From: Saprospiraceae bacterium
GTDB taxonomy: Bacteria; Bacteroidota; Bacteroidia; Chitinophagales; Saprospiraceae
Length of the DNA: 64,000 nucleotides
Direction: 5' to 3'
Assembly: GCA_016715465.1 (NCBI GenBank)
Contig: JADKAA010000029.1
Span: 2,934,854-2,998,853 of the forward strand
Position numbers and translations under genes: made by a program
Notes under the pieces: generated by a model
The model's input: the letters and a program-made list of their open reading frames with translations, nothing else
Database searches by the model: none
What the model was told of the DNA's origin: nothing
Shown: positions 25,342 to 33,206 of the stretch, piece by piece
Position numbering within the stretch: the first letter of the stretch is position 1
Layout of the letters: every line of letters begins with the position of its first letter

Positions 25342-26088
25342 TTAGATGAGGTCTTCATTGTCAATGAACGAACCTTTGGGTGATGAAATATATTTTCTAA
25401 AAATAAGGCCTGATGCCAGTCCAAAGGCGAAGCCTCCAATGTGAGCCCACCAGGCGACGCCTTCATTGGCGGCTGACGGTACGTTGAAACTGCCAATGCC
25501 GGCAAAAATTTGCTGTACAAACCACAGTCCGAGGAAGATCCAGGCAGACATGAAAAATTTTCGGAAAAAGATGAGGATAAGCACTTCGACTTTTGATCTG
25601 GGATACATGATGAGGTAGGCACCCATGATGGCTGATATGGAGCCACTGGCACCCAATGAGGGAATAGAGCCGATACAAGCCTGCATGCCCGGTTCGCAGG
25701 AAATGCAAGGTTCACAACAATTGATGAGCGCGCTGCCCTGGCCATCCATGTAGATGTGGGCCAGGGAGGCTACAATACCCCCAACGAGGTAAAAGGCTAT
25801 GAAACGCCCGTGCCCTATGGTCGCTTCGATGTTGTCTGCAAAAACCCATAAAAAAATAAGATTGCCCACAATATGCAAATAGCTGCCATGAAGAAACAGG
25901 CTGGTAACCAAGGTGTGAAGTTCATTTCCGTGCCGTATGTTATTGGGAATGACCGCATAATCACATATTAGGTTTCCTGGCATCAGCATTTGGACGGCAA
26001 AGACCAGGGAAGTGAGGATGAGGAGCCCATAGGACAGGTAGGGTTTATGGCCGCCAATTACCTGGGTATCGCCAATGGGGAAAATCAT
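25342..26088 (-). CDS. Rhomboid family intramembrane serine protease with Cys-rich insert
   Basis: This 248-residue protein has six predicted transmembrane helices. The catalytic dyad is Ser148 in 'GASGSISAIMGAYL' and His216 in 'WWAHIGGFAFG'; the N-terminal 'HGSYLHIVGNLIFLWVF' is the conserved oxyanion/His-Asn helix region. Just before the catalytic Ser a loop carries five cysteines (124, 125, 128, 131, 138), which could bind metal or form disulfides. The substrate is unknown. It is 11 bases from rnr and 28 bases from the aspartoacylase-like gene, probably one transcript. Confidence 0.93.
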   Translation of the reverse strand: MIFPIGDTQVIGGHKPYLSYGLLILTSLVFAVQMLMPGNLICDYAVIPNNIRHGNELHTLVTSLFLHGSYLHIVGNLIFLWVFADNIEATIGHGRFIAFYLVGGIVASLAHIYMDGQGSALINCCEPCISCEPGMQACIGSIPSLGASGSISAIMGAYLIMYPRSKVEVLILIFFRKFFMSAWIFLGLWFVQQIFAGIGSFNVPSAANEGVAWWAHIGGFAFGLASGLIFRKYISSPKGSFIDNEDLI

Positions 26089-26116
26089 GAATGTTTCATT
26101 TACCTTACAAATATAG

Positions 26117-27085
26117 TCAATTAATGGCCGCCAAACGCAACGTGTTGTCCAGCCCGGCTTCTTCTATAAGGAAAAAGCCGTCTTCTCCAAGTTGTTGGTA
26201 AAATGGCATAAGGATTCGGCCATCTGCAGGGCAATAGACAGCATCGTTTCCATCGTGTGCGAGGAGCTGACCTTTAGAAACGGGATCAAAACTTTTAAAG
26301 CCAGGCACCATTTTATAGGCTCCCTGATTCCGGATGCTGTATTTACCAATCAGCCGGCTCACTTTGGGTAAGGTTTTGGAAAAATTGATGAGGATGTCGT
26401 CGTGTTTGTTTTCTACATCATTGGCACTGACGCAGCCAATGGTTCGCATGCAGTTGATGATGGCGGCCACAGCCCGGAGTGCACTGTCCGGGTCTTCATG
26501 TTGCCCGCTTTCAAATGCTATGGCTGTAGTGGGTATTCCCATGTTTTTTCCATCAAAAAAGTGAATGGAAGAACCCTGGATACTTTCGAGCATACCTTTT
26601 ATGACAGGGGCATGAAGTTCTACAGCCATGCGAATGCTGATGGGGTCATCCGTGGTGAGCGAAAATATACCACCATGGGCCGATGTGGTGTGCAAGTCAA
26701 GTACGATGATCTGGTGCGGCGGGTGCTTTTCAATTTCATCGCGCAAAACCCCAATGATTTCAATGATCTGCTGTTGTTCGGCATTGAGCTGGTCCTCAGG
26801 CTGTTGGCTAATTTCTTTAAACATCTCATAGGACCATGAACGGTTGAGGTCTTTGTCAATAAATCTCTTTCCCAACTCGAAGGCTCTCAGGTTGCCGATA
26901 AGACCCAACAAGGTTCCTTTGAATTCAAAGTGAGGTTTTTTGACTTTTTCTTCCGCCAGCATGACAAAGACCTTTTCAAGTGCTAGCACGCCGGCGGGTT
27001 CGTTGCCGTGCATGGCACCGATGACCACAAGCAAAGGGCCATCGAGACCCTGGCTGTACCTGCCTATGATTCGGTTACGCTTCAC
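26117..27085 (-). CDS. Succinylglutamate desuccinylase/aspartoacylase family protein
   Basis: This 322-residue zinc carboxypeptidase-like amidohydrolase of the AstE/AspA family has zinc ligands in 'GAMHGNEPAG' (His-x2-Glu) and a His in 'VLDLHTTSAHGG'. The C-terminal beta domain, from ~260, ends in a regulatory-type region. The family deacylates N-acyl amino acids. The substrate is not evident and no arginine-catabolism genes are near. The gene for a small lipoprotein lies 8 bases upstream. Confidence 0.9.
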   Translation of the reverse strand: MKRNRIIGRYSQGLDGPLLVVIGAMHGNEPAGVLALEKVFVMLAEEKVKKPHFEFKGTLLGLIGNLRAFELGKRFIDKDLNRSWSYEMFKEISQQPEDQLNAEQQQIIEIIGVLRDEIEKHPPHQIIVLDLHTTSAHGGIFSLTTDDPISIRMAVELHAPVIKGMLESIQGSSIHFFDGKNMGIPTTAIAFESGQHEDPDSALRAVAAIINCMRTIGCVSANDVENKHDDILINFSKTLPKVSRLIGKYSIRNQGAYKMVPGFKSFDPVSKGQLLAHDGNDAVYCPADGRILMPFYQQLGEDGFFLIEEAGLDNTLRLAAIN

Positions 27086-27093
27086 AAACCGGT

Positions 27094-27498
27094 TTACTTT
27101 GTAAATTCCAGAAGGATGGTATAGTTTTTACCTCCGATGGCCTGATTGAATTCGATTTGTTGCTTTTTGCTTTCGTCTATCTTCCTTTTCCATACGGTCT
27201 CGTCTGAGGCTCCCGGATTCAGAGTGATGAGGTCAGCTGTGGCGGTATATTCAAAATTGCCGGTCAACGATGCCTGGGTGGTGGCGACTACGTAGTCGAT
27301 GTCGAGGTCGCCGGTTTTGTCGGCATTGAAAGTGATGGTACCACCAACGGGAGAAGTCTTCACACCGTCTGCATAAGCTGTGGTAAGGTTAAAGGTGCCA
27401 TCCAGGTTTTCATAAGGATCGGCATCCTGGCATGAAGTAAAAGTCAAGCCTAAAGCAAGGGCTAGCAGGTAAAAGCGGAAATTGAATGTTTTTTTCAT
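27094..27498 (-). CDS. Small lipoprotein, lipocalin-like
   Basis: This 134-residue protein has a lipoprotein signal (hydrophobic core, then TSCQ; lipidated Cys23). The remainder predicts as a small beta-barrel ('GTFNLTTAYADG', 'GGTITFNADKTGDLDIDY', 'GNFEYTATADLITL'), like the lipocalin-like domains frequent in Bacteroidota lipoproteins. It is presumably anchored to the outer membrane; the ligand is unknown. It lies between nadE and the aspartoacylase-like gene on the same strand. Confidence 0.8.
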   Translation of the reverse strand: MKKTFNFRFYLLALALGLTFTSCQDADPYENLDGTFNLTTAYADGVKTSPVGGTITFNADKTGDLDIDYVVATTQASLTGNFEYTATADLITLNPGASDETVWKRKIDESKKQQIEFNQAIGGKNYTILLEFTK

Positions 27499-27542
27499 AA
27501 AAATATTTTCTAAAGTTTTATTTACAAAATGATTTCAAAGGG

Positions 27543-29183
27543 TTAAGAAAGGTATTTTCCAACAATGGGCATTCGACGGCCTACGCCGAATGCCTTTGGA
27601 CTAATCCTCAGTACCGGTGCGGTCTGGTGTCGTTTGAATTCACTGATGTTTACGAGGCGCAGCACCCGCTTCACCGTGACTTCGTCGTGGCCGGCGGCAA
27701 TAATGTCCTGGGGATCGGTTCTCTTTTCGATGTACAAATATAGGATGGGATCAAGGACATCGTATTCTGGCAGACTGTCGGAGTCCTTTTGGTTAGGTCG
27801 AAGTTCGGCAGAAGGTGGTTTGTTAATGGTGTTTAAGGGTATCACCTCGCTGTCTTTGTTGATGTAGGCGGCCAACTTATAGATCTCGGTCTTATACACA
27901 TCGCCGAGGACGGAGAGCCCGCCACAGAGGTCGCCGTAAAGTGTGCCATAACCCACAGCCATTTCACTTTTATTGGTGGTATTGAGCAGGATGTGTCCAA
28001 ACTTATTGGACAGCGCCATATTGAGTGTGCCGCGGATTCTGGCCTGGATATTTTCTTCGGTGACGTTGAAAGGTTGGTCTTGGAATAAGGGTTTTAATTC
28101 CGCCATAAAAGCCTCGTAGATGCCTTTGATGGGGATGATGTCGTATTGAATGCCGAGGGTTTCAGCCAGGGTGCGGGCATCGACTACGCTGTGGGTGGAA
28201 GAATACTGGGATGGCATGAGCAAAACGCGCACATTTTCTTTTCCCAGTGCCCTCACAGCCAGCACAGCCGTGATGGCGGAATCAATGCCACCCGATAAGC
28301 CGAGTATCGCCTTTGAAAGACCAAGCTTGGCAAAATAATCTTTCAATCCAACGATGAGTGCATCGTGTATGAGTGGAATTTTATCTTTGGATTGCTGGCG
28401 GTCAATGCCCCCTTTAAGCACTTCATCGAGGTCGTAGTGGCGGATGCATTCTTCGAAATAAGGCATTTCGTCGTAAATGTGTCCATCAGGTGAAGAAACG
28501 AGGCTGCCGCCATCGAAAATGAGTTCGGTCTGTGCTCCCACATGGTTGATATAAAACATGGGTATTTTATAACGCTGCATATTGGCCTGAACGATACGAA
28601 TGCGGGATGTGGCATGATCGTAGTTGAAAGGAGATGCGGAAACATTGATGATAAAATCCGGTTGGAAGGGCATCATTCGGTCGCAAGGCACCACGGTGTA
28701 AAGCGGGTCATTGGTTCCCACATCCCAGATGTCTTCGCATACCGTAAGTGCTATTTTTTTTCCTTTAAATTCAGCTACACCCCAGGATTTGGAGGGTTCA
28801 AAATGGCGATATTCGTCAAAAACATCATACGTTGGCAGCAGGGTCTTGTGCTGCATATACTGGATTTTGCGTTGGTATAGGAAAAGCACAGAATTGTGCA
28901 GGTTTTTACCATCGGCTTCCGGATTTTTTGTGGGACTGCCCAGTACTATGGCGATGTCATCCGTTTCAGCGAGCAACCGATCTATGCTTTCATATGCCAG
29001 GCGGATGAAGTCATCAAATTCCAAAAAATCACGGGGTGGATAACCACAGGTAGCCAGTTCACCAAAGCAGATGATGTCAGACTGCTGACTTCGGGCTTCT
29101 GTGATGGCATCAAGCATCTTTTGCAGGTTACCTTCAAAGTTACCAATGTGGTAGTTAAGCTGGGCAAGGGATATTTTCAACAA
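27543..29183 (-). CDS. nadE: Glutamine-dependent NAD+ synthase
   Basis: This 546-residue two-domain enzyme makes NAD+ from deamido-NAD+, ATP and glutamine. The N-terminal nitrilase-type glutaminase domain has Glu in 'FGELATCGYPPRDFL', Lys in 'HKTLLPTYDVFDEYR' and nucleophile Cys in 'ALTVCEDIWD'. The C-terminal synthetase has the PP-loop 'GLSGGIDSAITAVLAV' and 'TTNKSEMAVGYGTLYGD'. The product is complete at both ends. Confidence 0.96.
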   Translation of the reverse strand: MLKISLAQLNYHIGNFEGNLQKMLDAITEARSQQSDIICFGELATCGYPPRDFLEFDDFIRLAYESIDRLLAETDDIAIVLGSPTKNPEADGKNLHNSVLFLYQRKIQYMQHKTLLPTYDVFDEYRHFEPSKSWGVAEFKGKKIALTVCEDIWDVGTNDPLYTVVPCDRMMPFQPDFIINVSASPFNYDHATSRIRIVQANMQRYKIPMFYINHVGAQTELIFDGGSLVSSPDGHIYDEMPYFEECIRHYDLDEVLKGGIDRQQSKDKIPLIHDALIVGLKDYFAKLGLSKAILGLSGGIDSAITAVLAVRALGKENVRVLLMPSQYSSTHSVVDARTLAETLGIQYDIIPIKGIYEAFMAELKPLFQDQPFNVTEENIQARIRGTLNMALSNKFGHILLNTTNKSEMAVGYGTLYGDLCGGLSVLGDVYKTEIYKLAAYINKDSEVIPLNTINKPPSAELRPNQKDSDSLPEYDVLDPILYLYIEKRTDPQDIIAAGHDEVTVKRVLRLVNISEFKRHQTAPVLRISPKAFGVGRRMPIVGKYLS

Positions 29184-29668
29184 TTACGAATTAAAAATTA
29201 CGAATTAAGCTTTAACCAAAAGTGATTTTCTTAAACACTACCAAAAATAAACAATTGAAACGAAATCGGGGATGTTGAAATGGAGATAAGGCTATTTCAA
29301 ATTAATATTTTATAAACGCGGGTTTATATAGATTAATATTGTTTAGGAGGTCGATGGGGTGGATATTTTCAAAATTTTATTGCTTTTTGGGTATATGTAT
29401 CTTAAAAATATTGAACCGTGAAGCCTAACTATCAAAACCCTTGTACACCTTGGTTTAATTTTTTCACCACAAAGGACACGAGGGAGACACAAAGATCACA
29501 ATTTAACTGATTGGGTCAAAGAGCACTATGATCATTAAATGGAAACAAATCATAGTGATTTCTATGGTTTATTTAAGTCTTTATTCAATTATTTTTAATG
29601 TGTAGATGAAATCTTGTACACTATTGAAAATGAGTTATTTAAAATAATAATCCACATTATTACATGAT
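29184..29668. other. Intergenic region upstream of nadE, adjoining IS110
   Basis: It is AT-rich with no gene. It contains a copy of a ~55-bp repeat (29440-29494) whose relative lies at 30987-31044 beyond the IS110 transposase. The left end of the insertion sequence must lie within this stretch, but I cannot place it. Confidence 0.5.
29440..29494 (+). repeat. ~55-bp direct repeat, left copy, flanking IS110
   Basis: It shares 'GGTTTAATTTTTTCAC' and 'GACACAAAG' with the copy at 30987-31044 in the same orientation, at roughly 80% identity. The 'CAC.ACAAAGG....GACACAAAG' pattern resembles dispersed repeats common in Bacteroidota intergenic DNA. Confidence 0.7.
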
Positions 29669-30688
29669 TTAAGCGGCAAATTGAAATTTGTAGTCGGGTT
29701 TAAATTTTTGCTTATTTGTTACACATGCAAAAACGGTTTTCAATATTTTATTTCTTACACTATTGATAACTGACATTTTGTTTTTTCCTTCACCTGTTTT
29801 TCTGTTGTAGAATTCACCGAATATATTTTTGCTATTAAGCACGGATACCGCACCTAAATGTAAAAGCGTTTTAAGCTGTTTATTTGCTTTGGGTGACACT
29901 TTGTTTTTTCCTTTGTATGCTCCAGAAGATCTTTGAAAAGGTACTACTCCAGAATAACAACCTAACTGCTTAGCATTTTTAAATCTATTGAAATTATTGG
30001 TACATGCAATTAATACGGCTGCCGTTGCAGAGCCAATACCCGGAACGCTGATTGCTATTTCATAATTTTCTTTCAATTTTTCATCGCTCTTGATAACCTT
30101 TAAAATTCTAACCTCAATATTATTAATAGCTTCATCTAGCTCCTTTTCAATTTTTTCATTGTTTTTCTTTAAAAACATGGATATGTTGGATGGTAGAAAT
30201 TTATTTTGATCATCTTTCTTACTGATGAGCTGACTTTTTACTTTAACAAGAGCTGATCTTTCCGTTATTAGTGCTTTCAGCTCTTGCATTTCATTTGAAA
30301 GAGGAGAATAAAAATTTAATTTATCATAAAATCTATAAGCGTATTCAGCAATCTTTTGTGCATCAATAGTATCGTTTTTTGCTCGATTAAAATTAACTAC
30401 AGCTTTTATAGAACCTGGGTATAATAATGCGACTTTGAAGTTATATTTTTCCAATAATTTAAGAACTATATTATTATATACTCCTGTGTATTCAAATGCA
30501 AAAACACATTCATTATACACATTCTCCTTTTTCCCGTCAGTAAATATGGTGTCAACTTGTTTTAAAAAGGTTGACAATTCTGATTTTGAATTTTTTACTA
30601 CTTTAGAAGCTAGGAAGCTCTCACCATCGTAGATGCAAAAATCAATTTTCTCTTTGGAAATGTCGCCAGCAACAAAAATTCTTTTCAT
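29669..30688 (-). CDS. IS110 family transposase
   Basis: This 339-residue IS110-type recombinase has an N-terminal RuvC-like DEDD domain: Asp9 ('AGDISKEK'), Glu66 ('AFEYTGVY'), Asp106 and Asp109 ('NDTIDAQK'). The C-terminal Transposase_20 domain has the HhH-like 'SVPGIGSATAAVLIA' and the serine region 'GVVPFQRSSGAYKGK' (Ser254 or Ser255). IS110 recombinases use a structured bridge (seeker) RNA made from a non-coding end of the element. A structured segment lies ~100 bases upstream of this gene. The frame is intact, unlike the IS1182 element. Confidence 0.95.
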   Translation of the reverse strand: MKRIFVAGDISKEKIDFCIYDGESFLASKVVKNSKSELSTFLKQVDTIFTDGKKENVYNECVFAFEYTGVYNNIVLKLLEKYNFKVALLYPGSIKAVVNFNRAKNDTIDAQKIAEYAYRFYDKLNFYSPLSNEMQELKALITERSALVKVKSQLISKKDDQNKFLPSNISMFLKKNNEKIEKELDEAINNIEVRILKVIKSDEKLKENYEIAISVPGIGSATAAVLIACTNNFNRFKNAKQLGCYSGVVPFQRSSGAYKGKNKVSPKANKQLKTLLHLGAVSVLNSKNIFGEFYNRKTGEGKNKMSVINSVRNKILKTVFACVTNKQKFKPDYKFQFAA

Positions 30689-30790
30689 TTTTTTAATTTT
30701 ACAGTTAATTAATGAGTTGAGAATTTAAGTGAACTCCAGAACCTTACTAATGGGTTTTACCCTAATTTCTATTTGGATTTTACTTAAAAT

Positions 30791-30860
30791 GTAAAGAGAG
30801 GATTTAATCACAAGATAGATTTCAAAATCTAGCACTTTTGTCTAATTTGCCTCTCTTTAC
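30791..30860 (-). ncRNA. Candidate IS110 bridge RNA hairpin
   Basis: An 11-bp perfect terminal stem (GTAAAGAGAGG / CCTCTCTTTAC) closes a 70-base segment. Inside it, a second stem (TAGATT/AATCTA with a 4-base loop) and a 4-bp ACAA/TTGT stem are separated by unpaired internal loops. It lies on the 5' side of the transposase, where IS110-group elements encode bridge RNA. The call is inference from position and fold. Known bridge RNAs are longer, so this may be one structured part. Confidence 0.5.
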
Positions 30861-30893
30861 CTCAGCTTTTCCACATAATCAACAAAAATCATA

Positions 30894-30911
30894 CCCCCCC
30901 AGACCCCCCCC
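30894..30911. repeat. Double C tract (C7-AGA-C8)
   Basis: Two long cytosine runs separated by three bases stand just beyond the IS110 hairpin. Such runs are unusual in this ~44% GC region, and the complementary strand has G runs long enough for a quadruplex. Confidence 0.8.
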
Positions 30912-30986
30912 AGGCATGGATGATGGTTATACATTTTAAATTGATTAATATTTTACTCTGCAAATCTAAAGGCACTTAGTGAAAGC

Positions 30987-31044
30987 CTTTGTGCGCCTAG
31001 TGGTTTAATTTTTTCACTACAAAGGCTATCAAGAAGACACAAAG
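30987..31044 (+). repeat. ~55-bp direct repeat, right copy, flanking IS110
   Basis: This is the partner of 29440-29494, same orientation. The rest of the 30689-31268 gap holds the candidate ncRNA, the C tract and the dnaX promoter region; I see no gene. Confidence 0.7.
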
Positions 31045-31241
31045 TGAACATAATGGTTTGGACCACTAAAAAAAACCAAGCATTGTGTTTTAATAACCAC
31101 TGTGGTTTCCCAAGGGGATCTTTTGGCTCAAAAATGGTGGGAATCGAGGGTTAAATTGATTTACCCCCTTAATTTTCAATGCATTAATTATCTTGTGGCT
31201 TATATTCGATTGGCTTGCTAAAAAAATAGGGTGTTTTGGTG

Positions 31242-31249
31242 TATCTTTG
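31242..31249 (+). promoter_or_regulatory. -7 box upstream of dnaX
   Basis: TATCTTTG lies 19 bases before the dnaX start and fits the Bacteroidota -7 consensus. Confidence 0.55.
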
Positions 31250-31268
31250 GACTTCAATTTAAACAGCT

Positions 31269-32432
31269 TTGAGCAAATTTGTTGTTTCTGCGAGAAAGTA
31301 CAGGCCTATACGTTTTGAAGACGTTATAGGGCAAAATCACATTGCCAGGACACTTCAAAATGCATTGCAGACAAACCAGCTGGCGCATGCTTTTTTGTTT
31401 TGCGGTCCCAGGGGTGTGGGTAAGACCACTTGTGCGCGGATTTTGGCCAAGGTCATCAATTGTGAGCGACCGATCAACAAGGTGGAGCCGTGTAATGAAT
31501 GCAGTTCCTGTAAGTCTTTCAATGAAAATGCTTCGTTTAATATATTTGAACTGGATGCAGCTTCCAACAACAGCGTGGAGCATATACGCACCCTCATCGA
31601 ACAGGTGCGGTACCAGCCTCAGCACGGCACCCATAAGGTGTTTATCATCGACGAGGTACACATGCTTTCCACCCAGGCCTTTAATGCCTTTTTGAAGACC
31701 CTGGAGGAGCCACCACCGTATGCCATTTTTATTCTGGCTACCACTGAGAAACACAAGATCATACCCACCATTTTGTCCCGCTGTCAGATTTTCGATTTCA
31801 AGCGCATTCAGCCAGTGGACATTGTAGTACAACTTGAAAAGATTTGTAAGGAAGAACAGCGTCAGGCAGAACCGGAAGCCCTCCACCAGATTGCCGTAAA
31901 GGCTGACGGAGGCATGCGGGATGCACTGTCTATTTTTGATAAAATATCCGGAGCTTCGGGTGATGTGATCACGTACAAGGATGTGATTTCAAACCTTAAT
32001 ATCCTGGATTATGATTACTATTTCCGGATGGTGGATGCATTCATTCGCAGTGATTTGCCTGGCGTACTCAACATCCTTAATGAGGTTGTGCGCAATGGAT
32101 TCGACACGGAGAGTTTTATCCAGGGGCTGGCTGAGCATTTCCGGGAGCTGCTGGTAGCAAAGGATGAGACAACAATCCAGCTCATGGAGTGCAGCGATTC
32201 CGTAAAGCAACGATACTTTAACCAGGCGGCTATGGCCGAAGAAAGTTTCATTTTGACGGCACTACACATCCTCAATACCTGTGACCTTACCCTGGCAAGA
32301 GCCAACAATAAGAGATTACACGCTGAAATCGCATTGAGTAAGATCGCTTACGCCCAACAAGCTTACGAAACCGATTTTTTTGCACCGGAAGCCGGAGGCA
32401 TTAAAAAAAAAATGATGGCGTCGAGCCGATGA
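31269..32432 (+). CDS. dnaX: DNA polymerase III gamma/tau subunit, N-terminal ATPase part
   Basis: This 387-residue frame contains all of domains I-III of the clamp-loader ATPase: 'KYRPIRFEDVIGQNHI', Walker A 'FCGPRGVGKTTCARI', zinc-binding 'CNECSSCKSF' with upstream Cys, Walker B 'VFIIDEVHML' and sensor 'ILATTEKHKI'. I use the TTG at 31269 because similarity begins at 'SKFVVSARKYRP' and no ATG is nearby. The frame reaches an A10 run (32403-32412), then ends six codons later at TGA. A -1 slip at that run joins it to the next frame. A short gamma-like product is possible. Confidence 0.93.
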   Translation: MSKFVVSARKYRPIRFEDVIGQNHIARTLQNALQTNQLAHAFLFCGPRGVGKTTCARILAKVINCERPINKVEPCNECSSCKSFNENASFNIFELDAASNNSVEHIRTLIEQVRYQPQHGTHKVFIIDEVHMLSTQAFNAFLKTLEEPPPYAIFILATTEKHKIIPTILSRCQIFDFKRIQPVDIVVQLEKICKEEQRQAEPEALHQIAVKADGGMRDALSIFDKISGASGDVITYKDVISNLNILDYDYYFRMVDAFIRSDLPGVLNILNEVVRNGFDTESFIQGLAEHFRELLVAKDETTIQLMECSDSVKQRYFNQAAMAEESFILTALHILNTCDLTLARANNKRLHAEIALSKIAYAQQAYETDFFAPEAGGIKKKMMASSR

Positions 32433-33034
32433 CCCCAGAGGTCATTACTTCCACATCAGGAATCACCGAAATCAAGCCACAAGCCGAAACGACCGCTCCT
32501 CAAAAGGAGGCAGAGTCTTCGCGAAATATTAGCGATCCGGGTCACAGTTACAAAGCGCCGGTCGCCGGAATCATCAATACACCGGGGCTAATGAGTGCTG
32601 ATCTCATCAGGGCCAACCTGCTTAAAGAAGCACAGGACCGTAAAGGTAAGTCCAGAACCATTTCTGACAAGGAGGTTGAAGATCTTTTTAGGGCATATGC
32701 ACAAAGACTCACTTCCAAGAGTACCAGAAATGCTTTTTTAAATACACAAATCAAGTTGGAGGCAAAAACCATTCTGGTTTTCGTACCCACACTTTTCATC
32801 AAGGAACTGGTGATGCAGGAGACCGATTTGATGAAAGAGATGCGTGAATGTTTTCATATAGAGGACCTTATCATGAAGGTAGAAGTGGATAAAAGTCTCT
32901 TTCCTGAATATGAAGAAATGTCGGCCATCAGGATCAAATTGAGCACCAGAGACATCTATCAGAAAATGAACGAAAAAAACCCTGCGCTCTCCTTCTTTGT
33001 CCGTACCTTGGGACTAAAGCCGGAAGGAGAGTAA
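32429..33034 (+). CDS. dnaX: DNA polymerase III gamma/tau subunit, C-terminal tau-like part
   Basis: This frame is open from the A10 run (as 'KKNDGVEPMTPEVI') to 33034. It starts with a low-complexity linker, then a folded domain ('TISDKEVEDLFRAYAQRL...FLNTQIKLEAKTILVFVPT', 'IRIKLSTRDIYQKMNEKNPAL'), the usual C-terminal domain of Bacteroidota DnaX. The ATG at 32429 overlaps the upstream TGA but is probably not a genuine start. More likely this is the tau-specific tail reached by frameshifting or transcript slippage, or the A run is miscounted by one base. Confidence 0.8.
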   Translation: MTPEVITSTSGITEIKPQAETTAPQKEAESSRNISDPGHSYKAPVAGIINTPGLMSADLIRANLLKEAQDRKGKSRTISDKEVEDLFRAYAQRLTSKSTRNAFLNTQIKLEAKTILVFVPTLFIKELVMQETDLMKEMRECFHIEDLIMKVEVDKSLFPEYEEMSAIRIKLSTRDIYQKMNEKNPALSFFVRTLGLKPEGE

Positions 33035-33155
33035 AAGGACCAGGGGCAAAAAATGAATACAGGTTTTGCTATATGTGTAGATGGCTGATCTTGTGGCCAG
33101 ACTGATTAATATTTTGCAGAAGGCCTCTGTCGAAGGGGTAATGCAATATTTTTTG

Positions 33156-33163
33156 TAATTTTG
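33156..33163 (+). promoter_or_regulatory. Possible -7 box upstream of the E2 gene
   Basis: TAATTTTG fits TAnnTTTG and lies 43 bases before the ATG at 33207. No -33 element is evident. Confidence 0.4.
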
Positions 33164-33206
33164 CCCCTACTAACCAAATTTTATTTACTTATTTAATCGA
33201 TGACAG

